IMG/VR virus record: IMGVR_UViG_3300026097_000772
Span: 1-30,895 of that record
DNA length: 30,895 nt
From: a virus
Reading direction: 5' to 3' (one strand)
In this document: one piece after another, positions 1-7,047 of the stretch
Numbering within the stretch: the first letter of the stretch is position 1
Layout: each line of letters starts with the position of its first letter
Notes under the pieces: generated by a model
The model's database searches: none
What the model was told of the DNA's origin: nothing
The model's input: only the letters and a program-made list of their open reading frames with translations
Translations under genes and position numbers: made by a program

Positions 1-98
1 GCGGGGATGGAGATATTCGCCCAGGCTCCATGTCGACATCTTCGGAAACGCCTGGGGAACCTAGTATGGAACAAAGAGCAAGAGAGGCAGGATTATGA
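1..98 (+). CDS. 3' end of an upstream phage gene (partial)
   Basis: Reading frame 3 is open from the window edge to a TGA at 96-98, giving 31 residues that are rich in Gly, Ser and Glu and end in REAGL. Its stop overlaps the ATG at 95 as ATGA, the same coupling used by several genes downstream, which is the main reason to believe this frame. The other two frames also stay open for part of this stretch (frame 2 stops at 62-64, frame 1 at 106-108). Too little is present to assign a function. Confidence 0.5.
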   Translation, partial: GDGDIRPGSMSTSSETPGEPSMEQRAREAGL

Positions 99-499
99 GT
101 TGGTTTAGTAAACTATTTGGTAATACACAGGCTGATGTTAACAGCGTCATGTCAGAGATTAAAGAGAACAGTCTTAGTCCGGAGGAGGCAAGAAGAGCAA
201 GTCTAGAAACAGAGAAACAACTGGCAACAGAAAAGGGCGAACCTTGGGTTGCTGTGTTAGACACTCAGTTAAATCCAGAAAATATTCGCAATGGATTCTT
301 TGAACTCGACTGGAACAACGAGTTTATTGAGCAGTTACTAGATGCAGGATATTCGGGCGAAAGCAATGAAGAAATTGTAGACGCATGGTTTAAAACAATT
401 GTGATGCAGATGTTGGAAGAAGAAGGACTTGACACTGATCGCGGAATGGGTTATATTAATGTAATACCTATCGACAAAGGCAAATCAGAGGTTTCATGA
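95..499 (+). CDS. Conserved-type phage hypothetical protein, 134 aa
   Basis: A small acidic protein that starts MSWFSKLFG and is rich in Glu and Asp in its N-terminal half, with predicted helices and no membrane segment. The start is supported by a GAGAGG ribosome site at 82-87, seven bases before the ATG, and by the ATGA overlap with the preceding frame. It ends in an ATGA overlap with the exonuclease gene, so the two are probably translated together. I do not recognise a catalytic motif. Its position beside an Rnh-like nuclease suggests a replication or early-to-middle role, but that is context only. Confidence 0.85.
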   Translation: MSWFSKLFGNTQADVNSVMSEIKENSLSPEEARRASLETEKQLATEKGEPWVAVLDTQLNPENIRNGFFELDWNNEFIEQLLDAGYSGESNEEIVDAWFKTIVMQMLEEEGLDTDRGMGYINVIPIDKGKSEVS

Positions 500-1479
500 G
501 CACTTATATTTTAGTAGACACTGCTAACACATTCTTTAGAGCCAGACACGTTGTGCGTGGCGATATTGATACAAAAGTTGGCATGGCGTTACATATCACA
601 CTCAACAGCATCAAGAAAGCATGGCAGGATTTCGATGGAGATCATGTTGTGTTCTGTCTTGAAGGACGCAGTTGGCGCAAAGATTATTACGAACCCTATA
701 AGCGTAATAGACAAGAAACCCGCGATGCAATGACTCCTAGAGAAGCAGACGAAGACAAAGTGTTTTGGGAAATCTTTGACGAGTTCAAGGACTTTGTGTC
801 CACTAAGACAAACTGCACTGTTATCAGACATCCACAACTGGAAGCTGATGATTTGATTGCGGGCTGGATACAGAAGCACCCCAATGACGATCATGTGATT
901 ATCAGCACAGACGGTGACTTTGCACAATTGATTGCGCCTAATGTTCGGCAGTACAACGGTGTTAGCAATACCACTATAAGTCACGAAGGATACTTTGATG
1001 ACAAAGGTGCTCCTGTGATTGACAAGAAGACAGGTGAACCCAAACCTGTTCCGGATCCTGAGTGGCTGCTGTTTGAAAAATGCATGCGGGGTGATACGTC
1101 AGACAATGTGTTCTCAGCTTATCCCGGAGTGCGTAAGAAAGGCACGAAAAACAAAGTGGGACTGTTAGAAGCATTTGAAGATAAGAGTTCTAAAGGATTT
1201 AACTGGAATAATCTAATGTTGCAGAGATGGGTAGACCACAACGGTGAAGAGCATCGTGTGTTGGACGACTACGCAAGAAATGTAACACTGTGCGATTTAA
1301 CAGCACAGCCTGAGCATGTAAGACAGTTCATCGACGAAACAATCGATGCTGTTGAAATTAAGAACATCAGTCAGGTAGGTATGAGACTGATGAAGTTTTG
1401 TGCTAAATGGGACATGCAACGTATTGCAGATCAAGCACAGAGCTTTTCGGAGCCATTAAACGCAAGGTACAACGGATGA
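496..1479 (+). CDS. T4 RNase H-like 5'-3' exonuclease (FEN/PIN-like nuclease)
   Basis: A 327-residue FEN-1/5'-3' exonuclease family protein, close in length to T4 Rnh (305). In that family the enzyme removes RNA primers and flaps from lagging-strand fragments using two metal ions. The acidic cluster is visible in order: D8 in the N-terminal LVDTANTFF strand, E116/D118/D119 in LEADDL, D139 and D141 in STDGDF, and D200/D203 in GDTSDN. A helical-arch region with many Arg and Lys residues lies around 60-75 (RSWRKDYYEPYKRNR). The helix-hairpin-helix region after GDTSDN is recognisable but has an insert before it (about 165-185). It starts by ATGA overlap with the gene before and ends by ATGA overlap with the gene after, so it is part of a translationally coupled run. 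Assignment to the family is firm; equivalence to T4 rnh rather than another phage exonuclease is likely. Confidence 0.92.
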   Translation: MSTYILVDTANTFFRARHVVRGDIDTKVGMALHITLNSIKKAWQDFDGDHVVFCLEGRSWRKDYYEPYKRNRQETRDAMTPREADEDKVFWEIFDEFKDFVSTKTNCTVIRHPQLEADDLIAGWIQKHPNDDHVIISTDGDFAQLIAPNVRQYNGVSNTTISHEGYFDDKGAPVIDKKTGEPKPVPDPEWLLFEKCMRGDTSDNVFSAYPGVRKKGTKNKVGLLEAFEDKSSKGFNWNNLMLQRWVDHNGEEHRVLDDYARNVTLCDLTAQPEHVRQFIDETIDAVEIKNISQVGMRLMKFCAKWDMQRIADQAQSFSEPLNARYNG

Positions 1480-1937
1480 TAGAACTAAAAGCATTATTAG
1501 AAGACAAATTTTGGATTGTAGAGGACGCAGGAACGAGAATTGGAACTCTTGCCTTTGACAATGAGAAGTATGTGTTCTCAAATTCTGCACAAACAAAATT
1601 CTTTGACAACAAGAAACAAGTTAAGAGATATCTAGGTGTAGACATTAAGAAAAGTATCACGCTGAGTGATGCCAGTGCTAATACATTGGAAGTACACGGT
1701 TTTCCAACCAGTGTTACTCCGCACAACACAATGTTTGACGTAAAGAAAAAACTTCCCCTGTTTACCAAGTCAGAAAAATCAAAGAGTTTGTACTGTGCAG
1801 GATATTATATCATTCAGTTTGACAAAGGATGGGTGAAGAGTTTCTGCCCTAAACTGTTAACCATTGAGCGTTATGTATCCAAGGGTCCGTTCAGAACAGA
1901 GTCCGAAATGAAAGAGGCGTTGTGGAATGTCAAATGA
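1476..1937 (+). CDS. Phage hypothetical protein, 153 aa
   Basis: I chose the ATG at 1476 because it overlaps the exonuclease stop as ATGA, like its neighbours. An in-frame ATG at 1407 would give 23 more residues but overlap the exonuclease by 73 bases. The protein begins MIELKALLEDKFWIVED and has alternating beta-type segments, two Cys (in YCAGYYI and SFCPKL) and a basic C-terminal third. No known catalytic motif is visible. It resembles the small conserved proteins of unknown function that follow the nuclease in marine T4-like phages, a resemblance I recall and could not check. Confidence 0.85.
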   Translation: MIELKALLEDKFWIVEDAGTRIGTLAFDNEKYVFSNSAQTKFFDNKKQVKRYLGVDIKKSITLSDASANTLEVHGFPTSVTPHNTMFDVKKKLPLFTKSEKSKSLYCAGYYIIQFDKGWVKSFCPKLLTIERYVSKGPFRTESEMKEALWNVK

Positions 1938-2169
1938 ACCCTTGAACACAATGGCATTCCAACAGTTTATCCAGCAGGTTAAATCAGCGGATTCCTCCAA
2001 CGCCAAAGAAGTTAAACTGTCAATGCAACAGGCGAAAAATCTTGCATACACGTTGGGGATTGCCATGTCCAGACTTAACGGAGACTTGGAGAAGTTACTG
2101 ATAAACAATAACACCAAAGAAGAAGTAATAGAGGTAAAAATTGATGGTGGATCAGGCTTCAAAGACTAA
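1927..2169 (+). CDS. Small phage hypothetical protein, 80 aa
   Basis: An 80-residue, mostly helical protein (MSNEPLNTMAFQQFIQQVK...) with alternating charged residues that could form a short coiled coil around residues 20-60. It overlaps the previous gene by 11 bases and the next by 26 bases, so it belongs to the same coupled run. A purine-rich stretch, GAAAGAGG at about 1910-1918, could serve as its ribosome site. No function can be given. Confidence 0.75.
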   Translation: MSNEPLNTMAFQQFIQQVKSADSSNAKEVKLSMQQAKNLAYTLGIAMSRLNGDLEKLLINNNTKEEVIEVKIDGGSGFKD

Positions 2170-2515
2170 AATTGAACAAACTATGCTAAATACTGTGCAG
2201 GATAATGAAGGAAATTTGCACAGTATGAGTAGGCCCAAGCCAACTGTGTTACTAGAACACACCGATAACAAAACGTATAAATGCGAGCAGATCCTAGAAG
2301 CGGAAGCTATCTGGGCTGTTTTCTATCAGGGTAAGCCTTTCAATCTGAAAAGCTCAAACATGCTCACAAACTATCCTGGACCCAAGTACAAAAAGACTTC
2401 ATTTTCAAATCCTGGACATGCACACAACCTTGCGGATCGTTTGAACACAATGTTTAAAAGCGAGGACTTTGCAGTTTATAAACTCGTTGACGGACAATAC
2501 GTTGAAGAAGAATGA
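2144..2515 (+). CDS. Phage hypothetical protein, 123 aa
   Basis: The ATG at 2144 was chosen because an AGAGG site lies at 2130-2134, at suitable spacing. A TTG directly before it and an ATG fourteen codons downstream are weaker choices. The middle of the protein (KPTVLLEHTDNKTYKCEQIL, then AIWAVFYQGKPFNLK) looks like a small beta domain, followed by a KYKKTSFSNPGHAHNLADRLN segment. It ends by ATGA overlap with the next gene. I see no known domain. Confidence 0.8.
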   Translation: MVDQASKTKIEQTMLNTVQDNEGNLHSMSRPKPTVLLEHTDNKTYKCEQILEAEAIWAVFYQGKPFNLKSSNMLTNYPGPKYKKTSFSNPGHAHNLADRLNTMFKSEDFAVYKLVDGQYVEEE

Positions 2516-2901
2516 ACTGGAAAGAAACCTACACTAAAATCTTTCTACAACAGCTAGGCAAAAGCACCAACGATATTACAGTTAAAGAATATCTTCCTGT
2601 ATGGTGGCAAAACACTCGCGAGAAAGATTCAGGCGGATTGCGCCTAACTGACGCAGGCTACAAAGTTCTAGAAGAATTAGAAATAGCCACATACGACATT
2701 CCTTACCCGCCCGAAACTCCCATCACAACTCAGATAATAATTTATCTTGACAAATTCATCGATTGCCCATATTATCTAACTAACAAATGGATAACAGTAA
2801 CCGACGAAAAGAAAGCGGTTGAACTCACAATGTTCTCCGGTGATCTAAGAAAATATGGTTTGACAAAAGCCATGAGACAGAAAGACGAAGATAACGGTTG
2901 A
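2512..2901 (+). CDS. Phage hypothetical protein, 129 aa
   Basis: A small protein that begins MNWKETYTKIFLQQLGK, coupled to the gene before by ATGA. The segment GGLRLTDAGYKVLEELEI (about 41-58) reads like a short winged-helix-type helix. It is followed by a hydrophobic beta-rich core (TTQIIIYLDKFI, CPYYLTNKWITV) and a charged C-terminus. The arrangement suggests a compact nucleic-acid-linked fold, but that is only an impression. Its stop codon lies inside the -35 element of the next promoter, so this gene closes the first coupled run. Confidence 0.8.
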   Translation: MNWKETYTKIFLQQLGKSTNDITVKEYLPVWWQNTREKDSGGLRLTDAGYKVLEELEIATYDIPYPPETPITTQIIIYLDKFIDCPYYLTNKWITVTDEKKAVELTMFSGDLRKYGLTKAMRQKDEDNG

Positions 2902-2926
2902 CAAACATCACAGCGATGTTAACATA
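2898..2926 (+). promoter_or_regulatory. Sigma70-like promoter with a palindrome in its spacer
   Basis: A perfect -35 hexamer, TTGACA, lies at 2898-2903. A weak -10 (TAACAT or AACATA, 2920-2926) follows at 16-17 bases. The spacer at 2904-2920 is exactly a perfect inverted repeat, AACATC-5 bases-GATGTT. It reads towards the MoxR ATPase gene at 2958, whose ribosome site GAAGGG is at 2946-2951. A repressor or activator site between the hexamers is a reasonable guess. Confidence 0.5.
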
Positions 2927-2957
2927 GTTAGTACATAGACAAACAGAAGGGTAAAAC

Positions 2958-4043
2958 ATGTCAGATAGTACTCGCACAGTAACTCCTAACAAAGCGAAAG
3001 CTTCTATTAAACACGCAATCCTGAAACAGCGTCCTATCTTCCTTTGGGGGCCTCCAGGTATTGGTAAGTCAGATATTGTGGCACAGATCACACACAGTCT
3101 GCCTAATTCATGTCTCATCGACATTCGCTTGAGCTTGTGGGAACCCACAGACATTAAAGGTATTCCTTACTTCGACAGCAACTCCAGCACAATGGCTTGG
3201 GGTGCTCCTTCGGAACTGCCAGACGAAGAAATGGCGGCGAAATATGACAACATTGTTTTATTCTTAGACGAAATGAACTCAGCTGCTCCTGCTGTACAGG
3301 CGGCGGCTTATCAGCTTATCCTTAACCGCAAGGTTGGTACTTACAAACTTCCAGACAACGTTCTTATTGTTGCGGCTGGTAACCGCGAAGCTGACAAAGG
3401 TGTTACGTATCGTATGCCTGCTCCGCTGGCTAACCGCTTTGTACACTTGGAAATGGAAGTGGACTTTGACGACTGGTCGCACTGGGCTACAGCAAACAAT
3501 ATTCACGCAGATGTTGTGGGTTATTTGACATTTGCTAAACAAGACTTGTACACGTTTGATCCGAAAGGTTCCAGTCGTTCGTTCGCAACGCCTCGTTCGT
3601 GGAGCTTTGTAAGCGAGCTGTTAGACGATGACATCGACGAAGACGTAACAACTGATTTGGTATCAGGCTCCGTAGGAGAAGGTGTTGCTGTGAAGTTTAT
3701 GGCACATCGCAAGATTGCAAGCCAGTTGCCTAACCCTACAGATATTCTTGCAGGAAAAGCAAAAGAGCTGAAAACAAAAGAGATTTCAGCAATGTACTCG
3801 CTTACAGTGAGCTTGTGCTACGAACTGCGTGATGCTTGTAACAAGAATGACAAGGCATTTGACAAGAAAGTAAACAACTTCTTGCGCTTTGCAATGGACA
3901 ATTTTGAGACTGAGCTGGTAGTTATGGGCATTAAACTTGCTCTTACACAGTACAGCCTGCCAATTGACCCAGATGCGGTTGATTGCTTCGATGAGTTCCA
4001 CGAGCGTTATGGCAAGTATATTAAAGCCGCACAAGGTTCTTAA
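2958..4043 (+). CDS. MoxR-family AAA+ ATPase
   Basis: A 361-residue AAA+ ATPase of the MoxR type, which usually acts with a VWA-domain partner as a chaperone that remodels or matures protein complexes. Walker A GPPGIGKS is at 31-38, Walker B LFLDEMN at 101-107 (D104, E105), the sensor-1 Asn at 142 (AAGNR), and an arginine-finger candidate at R160 (PLANRF). The C-terminal helical lid is present from about 200 onward. It has its own promoter and a strong GAAGGG ribosome site. The next gene encodes a VWA protein with a metallopeptidase motif, the expected partner. A hairpin and a second promoter separate the two, so they can be expressed separately. The family call is firm; the client is unknown. 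Confidence 0.93.
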   Translation: MSDSTRTVTPNKAKASIKHAILKQRPIFLWGPPGIGKSDIVAQITHSLPNSCLIDIRLSLWEPTDIKGIPYFDSNSSTMAWGAPSELPDEEMAAKYDNIVLFLDEMNSAAPAVQAAAYQLILNRKVGTYKLPDNVLIVAAGNREADKGVTYRMPAPLANRFVHLEMEVDFDDWSHWATANNIHADVVGYLTFAKQDLYTFDPKGSSRSFATPRSWSFVSELLDDDIDEDVTTDLVSGSVGEGVAVKFMAHRKIASQLPNPTDILAGKAKELKTKEISAMYSLTVSLCYELRDACNKNDKAFDKKVNNFLRFAMDNFETELVVMGIKLALTQYSLPIDPDAVDCFDEFHERYGKYIKAAQGS

Positions 4044-4045
4044 TA

Positions 4046-4065
4046 GGGGGCGGGAAACCGCCTCT
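4046..4065 (+). terminator. Hairpin after the MoxR gene (terminator or attenuator)
   Basis: A GC-rich stem, GGCGG-GAAA-CCGCC at 4049-4062, is capped by a stable GNRA-type tetraloop and can be extended by G-U and G-C pairs to 4046-4065. It begins three bases after the MoxR stop. The bases that follow are CTCTT rather than a long T run, so termination may be partial. The next -35 element starts four bases downstream. Confidence 0.6.
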
Positions 4066-4068
4066 CTC

Positions 4069-4097
4069 TTGACATCTTACATTTCTTTTGTTACTAT
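4069..4097 (+). promoter_or_regulatory. Sigma70-like promoter for the VWA/metallopeptidase gene
   Basis: A perfect TTGACA at 4069-4074 is followed, after 17 bases, by TACTAT at 4092-4097 (four of six matches to TATAAT). The -10 is contained in the inverted repeat at 4091-4110. The gene starts at 4125 with GAGG at 4116-4119. Confidence 0.6.
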
Positions 4098-4110
4098 ATA
4101 TGTATAGTAA
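4091..4110. repeat. Perfect inverted repeat over the -10 element
   Basis: The arms TTACTATA (4091-4098) and TATAGTAA (4103-4110) are exact reverse complements with a 4-base centre. The repeat covers the -10 and the expected start of transcription, a typical operator position. The hairpin would be A+T-rich and weak, so a protein site is more likely than an RNA structure. Confidence 0.55.
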
Positions 4111-4124
4111 ACAGCGAGGTACCT

Positions 4125-5447
4125 ATGAGTGTTAAAGACACTGCAAGCAAAGCAAAAGGCTTTGAACCCAATCCAGATATCACAGAAGAAGAACTTGCAG
4201 CAATGCGAGTTGAAGTGCAAGATCGTGTTATCACCGCGCGAGTAGGACTTCTGCTACGACATCCTTTCTTTGGTAACATGGCAACACGTCTTAAGATTAC
4301 ACCCTGTGACGACTGGTGTCCTACAGCGGCAACAGACGGACGTCACTTGTATTACAACACGCAATTCTTCAATGCGATGTCTAACAAAGAGATTGAGTTT
4401 GTAATTGCACACGAAATCTTACACTGCGTCTACGACCACCTTATGCGCAGAGAGGACAGAGTTCCTATGCTGTATAACATTGCCGCGGACTATTGTGTAA
4501 ACAACACACTGGTACGTGAACGCATTGGAGAAATTCCCAAGCTGGTAGACTGTTTCCAGGACTTTAAATACGATGGCTGGACTTCAGAAGAAGTCTACGA
4601 CGAGCTGTTTGACAAAGCAAAAGAAGACATGGAAGAGTTCCTTGAAGAAATGGAAGCTCTGGGCAATTTGCTAGACGAGCACGTTGACTGGGAAAACGGT
4701 GACGGTGAAGATGCAGACGGTGACGGTGACTCAGAAGGCAGTGAAGGAAACAGTTCCGGTAAACGTCCTAAGTACAGCAAGGAAGAGCTGAAAAAAATCC
4801 GTGACGAGATTAAAGAGAACATGATTTCTGCGGCGCAGGCGGCGGGTGCAGGTAACGTACCGGGCGATGTACAGCGTATGATCAAAGATCTCACAGAGCC
4901 CAAGATGAACTGGCGTGAGATTATCCGTCAGCAGATTCAGAGCACTATCAAGAACGATTTTACATTCCAGCGTCCTAGTCGCAAAGCGTGGCATACTGGT
5001 GCAATTATTCCAGGACAGAACTTCGACGAGACAATCGATGTGTGCGTTGGACTTGATGTAAGCGGCTCCATTCGAGACGAACAACTAAAAGACTTCCTCT
5101 CAGAAGTCAAAGGCATCATGGACGAATACAAAGATTACAATATTAAGATTTGGTGCTTCGACACAGAAGTCAGCGGAGAAGACAACTTCTCGTCCGACGA
5201 CGGAAGAGACTTACTGGACTATGAAATCACCGGAGGCGGTGGTACTGACTTCATGGCGAACTGGAACTACATGAAAGAGCAGGGCATTGAGCCCAAGAAG
5301 TTTATCATGTTCACAGATGGGTATCCTTGGGACAGCTGGGGTGATGACAGCTACTGTGATACTATCTTTATTGTGCACGGACATCACAACAAAGATCTGC
5401 AGGCACCGTTCGGAATAACAGCACACTATGAAGAATCAGCCGCTTAA
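4125..5447 (+). CDS. Metallopeptidase-like plus VWA domain protein (MoxR partner)
   Basis: A 440-residue protein with two parts. The N-terminal half has a zinc-peptidase-like helix, AHEILH followed by H five residues on (H96, E97, H100, H105). The C-terminal half has a VWA-type MIDAS: D311, S313 and S315 in LDVSGS, T374 in GGGGTDF and D398 in FTDG. Between them lies a very acidic linker (about 188-212, Asp/Glu/Gly/Ser) and a basic helical stretch. This order matches the DUF2201-type family, a putative metallopeptidase domain followed by a VWA-like domain. With the MoxR ATPase upstream it probably forms a chaperone or processing pair. It ends 20 bases inside the next gene. Whether the peptidase site is active cannot be told from sequence. 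Confidence 0.88.
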   Translation: MSVKDTASKAKGFEPNPDITEEELAAMRVEVQDRVITARVGLLLRHPFFGNMATRLKITPCDDWCPTAATDGRHLYYNTQFFNAMSNKEIEFVIAHEILHCVYDHLMRREDRVPMLYNIAADYCVNNTLVRERIGEIPKLVDCFQDFKYDGWTSEEVYDELFDKAKEDMEEFLEEMEALGNLLDEHVDWENGDGEDADGDGDSEGSEGNSSGKRPKYSKEELKKIRDEIKENMISAAQAAGAGNVPGDVQRMIKDLTEPKMNWREIIRQQIQSTIKNDFTFQRPSRKAWHTGAIIPGQNFDETIDVCVGLDVSGSIRDEQLKDFLSEVKGIMDEYKDYNIKIWCFDTEVSGEDNFSSDDGRDLLDYEITGGGGTDFMANWNYMKEQGIEPKKFIMFTDGYPWDSWGDDSYCDTIFIVHGHHNKDLQAPFGITAHYEESAA

Positions 5448-5724
5448 CGTAACATTTGATGTAAACCCGTACAATGTGTTTGGCATAAGAAAAGTATCTT
5501 ATCCGCCAGAACATTTTGAGTATAGCAACATAGAATATAATTACAATATCAAAGATGCTATAGAAAAATGGGTTGAAACTAATCTGAAAAGCCGATACTA
5601 CATCGGCCAATCAGTGGAACTAGACAAAAATAACACTGTGTCTAGAGGAGTAAGGATAGGATTTGAGGACAGTAAAGAATTAAGTTACTTCCTGCTAGCT
5701 TGTCCATATTTAAAATACAACTAA
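5428..5724 (+). CDS. Small phage hypothetical protein, 98 aa
   Basis: A 98-residue protein rich in aromatic residues (several Tyr and Phe), with a pattern of short strands and one helix (DAIEKWVETNLKSRY). It overlaps the VWA gene by 20 bases and so is probably translated after it. It has no Cys pairs, membrane segments or catalytic motif. Its stop codon lies inside the left arm of an inverted repeat. Confidence 0.75.
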   Translation: MKNQPLNVTFDVNPYNVFGIRKVSYPPEHFEYSNIEYNYNIKDAIEKWVETNLKSRYYIGQSVELDKNNTVSRGVRIGFEDSKELSYFLLACPYLKYN

Positions 5725-5734
5725 TAATTAGTTG
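5718..5734. repeat. Perfect inverted repeat in the gap before 5764
   Basis: CAACTAA (5718-5724) and TTAGTTG (5728-5734) are exact reverse complements around a 3-base TAA. The left arm contains the stop codon of the gene before. The region after it (GATAATTATATATG) is A+T-rich and could hold a weak -10, but I see no convincing -35. It may be an operator or a weak terminator. Confidence 0.45.
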
Positions 5735-5763
5735 ATAATTATATATGTCAGAGGAGACTTTAC

Positions 5764-6096
5764 ATGACAGACAAAACTGAAGAAAGCACTTTTGAAGAAC
5801 CAACAATTGGAGATACCACAATGGAAGAGCAAATGAAAAACTCTGCCGAAGAGCAGGTTGCAGACGCACAGGCTACAACAGCAGGTGAGCAAGCAGGTGT
5901 TGCAGATCTAACTGTACAAGACCTACAAGCACTTAAAGTAATCATCGACGTTGCAAGTCAGCGTGGTGCATTCCGTCCTAACGAAATGACCACAGTGGGT
6001 GCAACTTATACGAAGCTGGAGCAGTTCTTGGCTGCAATCGCCGCTTCACAACAGAATCAACCGCAAGAGCAGGAACAAGCTCAAGCACAAGGATAA
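5764..6096 (+). CDS. Phage conserved-type hypothetical protein, 110 aa
   Basis: An acidic, low-complexity N-terminus (about 1-45, Glu/Thr/Ala/Gln) is followed by a helical core at 48-92 (LTVQDLQALKVIIDVASQRG, then TTVGATYTKLEQFLAAI) and a Gln/Glu/Ala-rich tail. The core resembles a small conserved protein common in marine T4-like phages, a resemblance I recall and did not check. It has a very strong ribosome site, GAGGAGA at 5751-5757, seven bases before the start, which suggests high expression. The next gene begins four bases after its stop. Function unknown. Confidence 0.85.
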   Translation: MTDKTEESTFEEPTIGDTTMEEQMKNSAEEQVADAQATTAGEQAGVADLTVQDLQALKVIIDVASQRGAFRPNEMTTVGATYTKLEQFLAAIAASQQNQPQEQEQAQAQG

Positions 6097-6100
6097 GGCA

Positions 6101-6706
6101 ATGGTAAACATAAAGCATGTCGGAAGACTCATTAAGAGTAAGAGACGTGTAGTTGTTGCTTATCGCGTAGTACCGGGCGAGCCCGAAAACTGTGTTGTGA
6201 TTACAACAGAAACACTTTCAGCAGACGAGCATGACGCTCTAATGAAAGTGATTGAATCACACGCAGGGCAGGAAGCCAATGAGCTTGCTCCGGTGCTATC
6301 AAGGTCTACTCTACCGGACGGTCGCAACATGCTTGCGGCCTTTCACACAACTGGTAAAATGATGAAACATGCTACCAGTGACGTGGAAATGATTCCGAAC
6401 AACACAACCACTATTGCGCTAAATGAACTCAACGAGATGATTGCGCAACAAATGGGTGTTACTGTAGCAGATCTTGCAATGGCTGATACCACAACTACTC
6501 AAACTGCTCCAGCAGAAACAGCAGAAGAAATTGCTGTTGAACCCGCAGTTGCTCCTGCAACCGACGGTGTACTTACGGATGAGGACTTGGCTAGACAGTA
6601 TAGATCGCAAGCTGACGCCATGTTCAAAGAAGCCAAAAGACTGAGAGAACAGGCGGAAGAACTTGCTCCAACAAAAAAGAAAACAAAGAGTGAGCAAACA
6701 GAATAA
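6101..6706 (+). CDS. Phage hypothetical protein with coiled-coil tail, 201 aa
   Basis: The start at 6101 (MVNIKHVGRLIKSKRRVVV) follows the previous stop by four bases. A longer in-frame extension from 5999 would overlap the previous gene by almost 100 bases and reads as out-of-frame sequence. The N-terminal 120 residues form a mixed domain (VVVAYRVVPGEPENCVVITTETL, DEHDALMKVIES). A Thr/Ala/Glu linker (about 135-160) leads to a charged helix (DEDLARQYRSQADAMFKEAK) likely to be a coiled coil. No catalytic motif is visible. The layout would suit a structural or scaffold-associated protein, but that is a guess. Confidence 0.82.
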   Translation: MVNIKHVGRLIKSKRRVVVAYRVVPGEPENCVVITTETLSADEHDALMKVIESHAGQEANELAPVLSRSTLPDGRNMLAAFHTTGKMMKHATSDVEMIPNNTTTIALNELNEMIAQQMGVTVADLAMADTTTTQTAPAETAEEIAVEPAVAPATDGVLTDEDLARQYRSQADAMFKEAKRLREQAEELAPTKKKTKSEQTE

Positions 6707-7007
6707 ACTCCCACCAGAAATAATCGAACATTGGCCGGAAGTTTTCGATGATATTGAAATCAAATCCGTGCCAATCGATTATATCAACAGTATCCACGTG
6801 TTCTTTCACAGTGGAAAACTGTTTACCATTGACGTCCGAAAAGAAAGAAACAAGTATCAAAATACTGCTTCACTGGAAGAGTCGCTTGAAGAGTTCTTTT
6901 CCGAGTACGACAACCACATTAAAAGCATAGATTTCAGCATAGACACTCCTAAAGTTAAGTTTGATATTCAAAAACGTACTAAGTCATTCATGAAAAAACT
7001 CAAATAA
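6690..7007 (+). CDS. Small phage hypothetical protein, 105 aa
   Basis: I chose the GTG at 6690, which overlaps the previous gene by 17 bases. A TTG at 6663 would add nine basic residues, and no ATG is available near the N-terminus. The protein reads VSKQNKLPPEIIEHWPEVFD, then a strand-rich middle (SIHVFFHSGKLFTIDV) and a basic C-terminus (KRTKSFMKKLK). It is acidic overall with a positive tail. No function is assigned. It is the last small gene before the fibre gene. Confidence 0.75.
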   Translation: MSKQNKLPPEIIEHWPEVFDDIEIKSVPIDYINSIHVFFHSGKLFTIDVRKERNKYQNTASLEESLEEFFSEYDNHIKSIDFSIDTPKVKFDIQKRTKSFMKKLK

Positions 7008-7009
7008 GG

Positions 7010-7017
7010 CATAAATA
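7010..7017 (+). promoter_or_regulatory. T4-type late promoter octamer for the fibre gene
   Basis: CATAAATA differs from the T4 late consensus TATAAATA only at its first base. It lies three bases after the stop of the gene before and 30 bases before the fibre ATG. With the usual T4 spacing, transcription would start near 7023, inside the inverted repeat that follows. Confidence 0.6.
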
Positions 7018-7033
7018 CAGTATAATATACTGT
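7017..7033. repeat. Perfect inverted repeat at the expected late start site
   Basis: ACAGTATA (7017-7024) and TATACTGT (7026-7033) are exact reverse complements around a single A. The repeat overlaps the last base of the late-promoter octamer and would cover the start of transcription. It could be an operator or a 5' structure. The CAGGAG ribosome site at 7034-7039 directly follows. Confidence 0.55.
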
Positions 7034-7047
7034 CAGGAGTTATCAAT

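Noticed and set aside
5999-6100. Upstream extension of the gene at 6101 to an ATG at 5999
   Set aside because: The 34 extra residues overlap the gene before almost entirely and read as out-of-frame sequence. The ATG at 6101 follows the previous stop by four bases.
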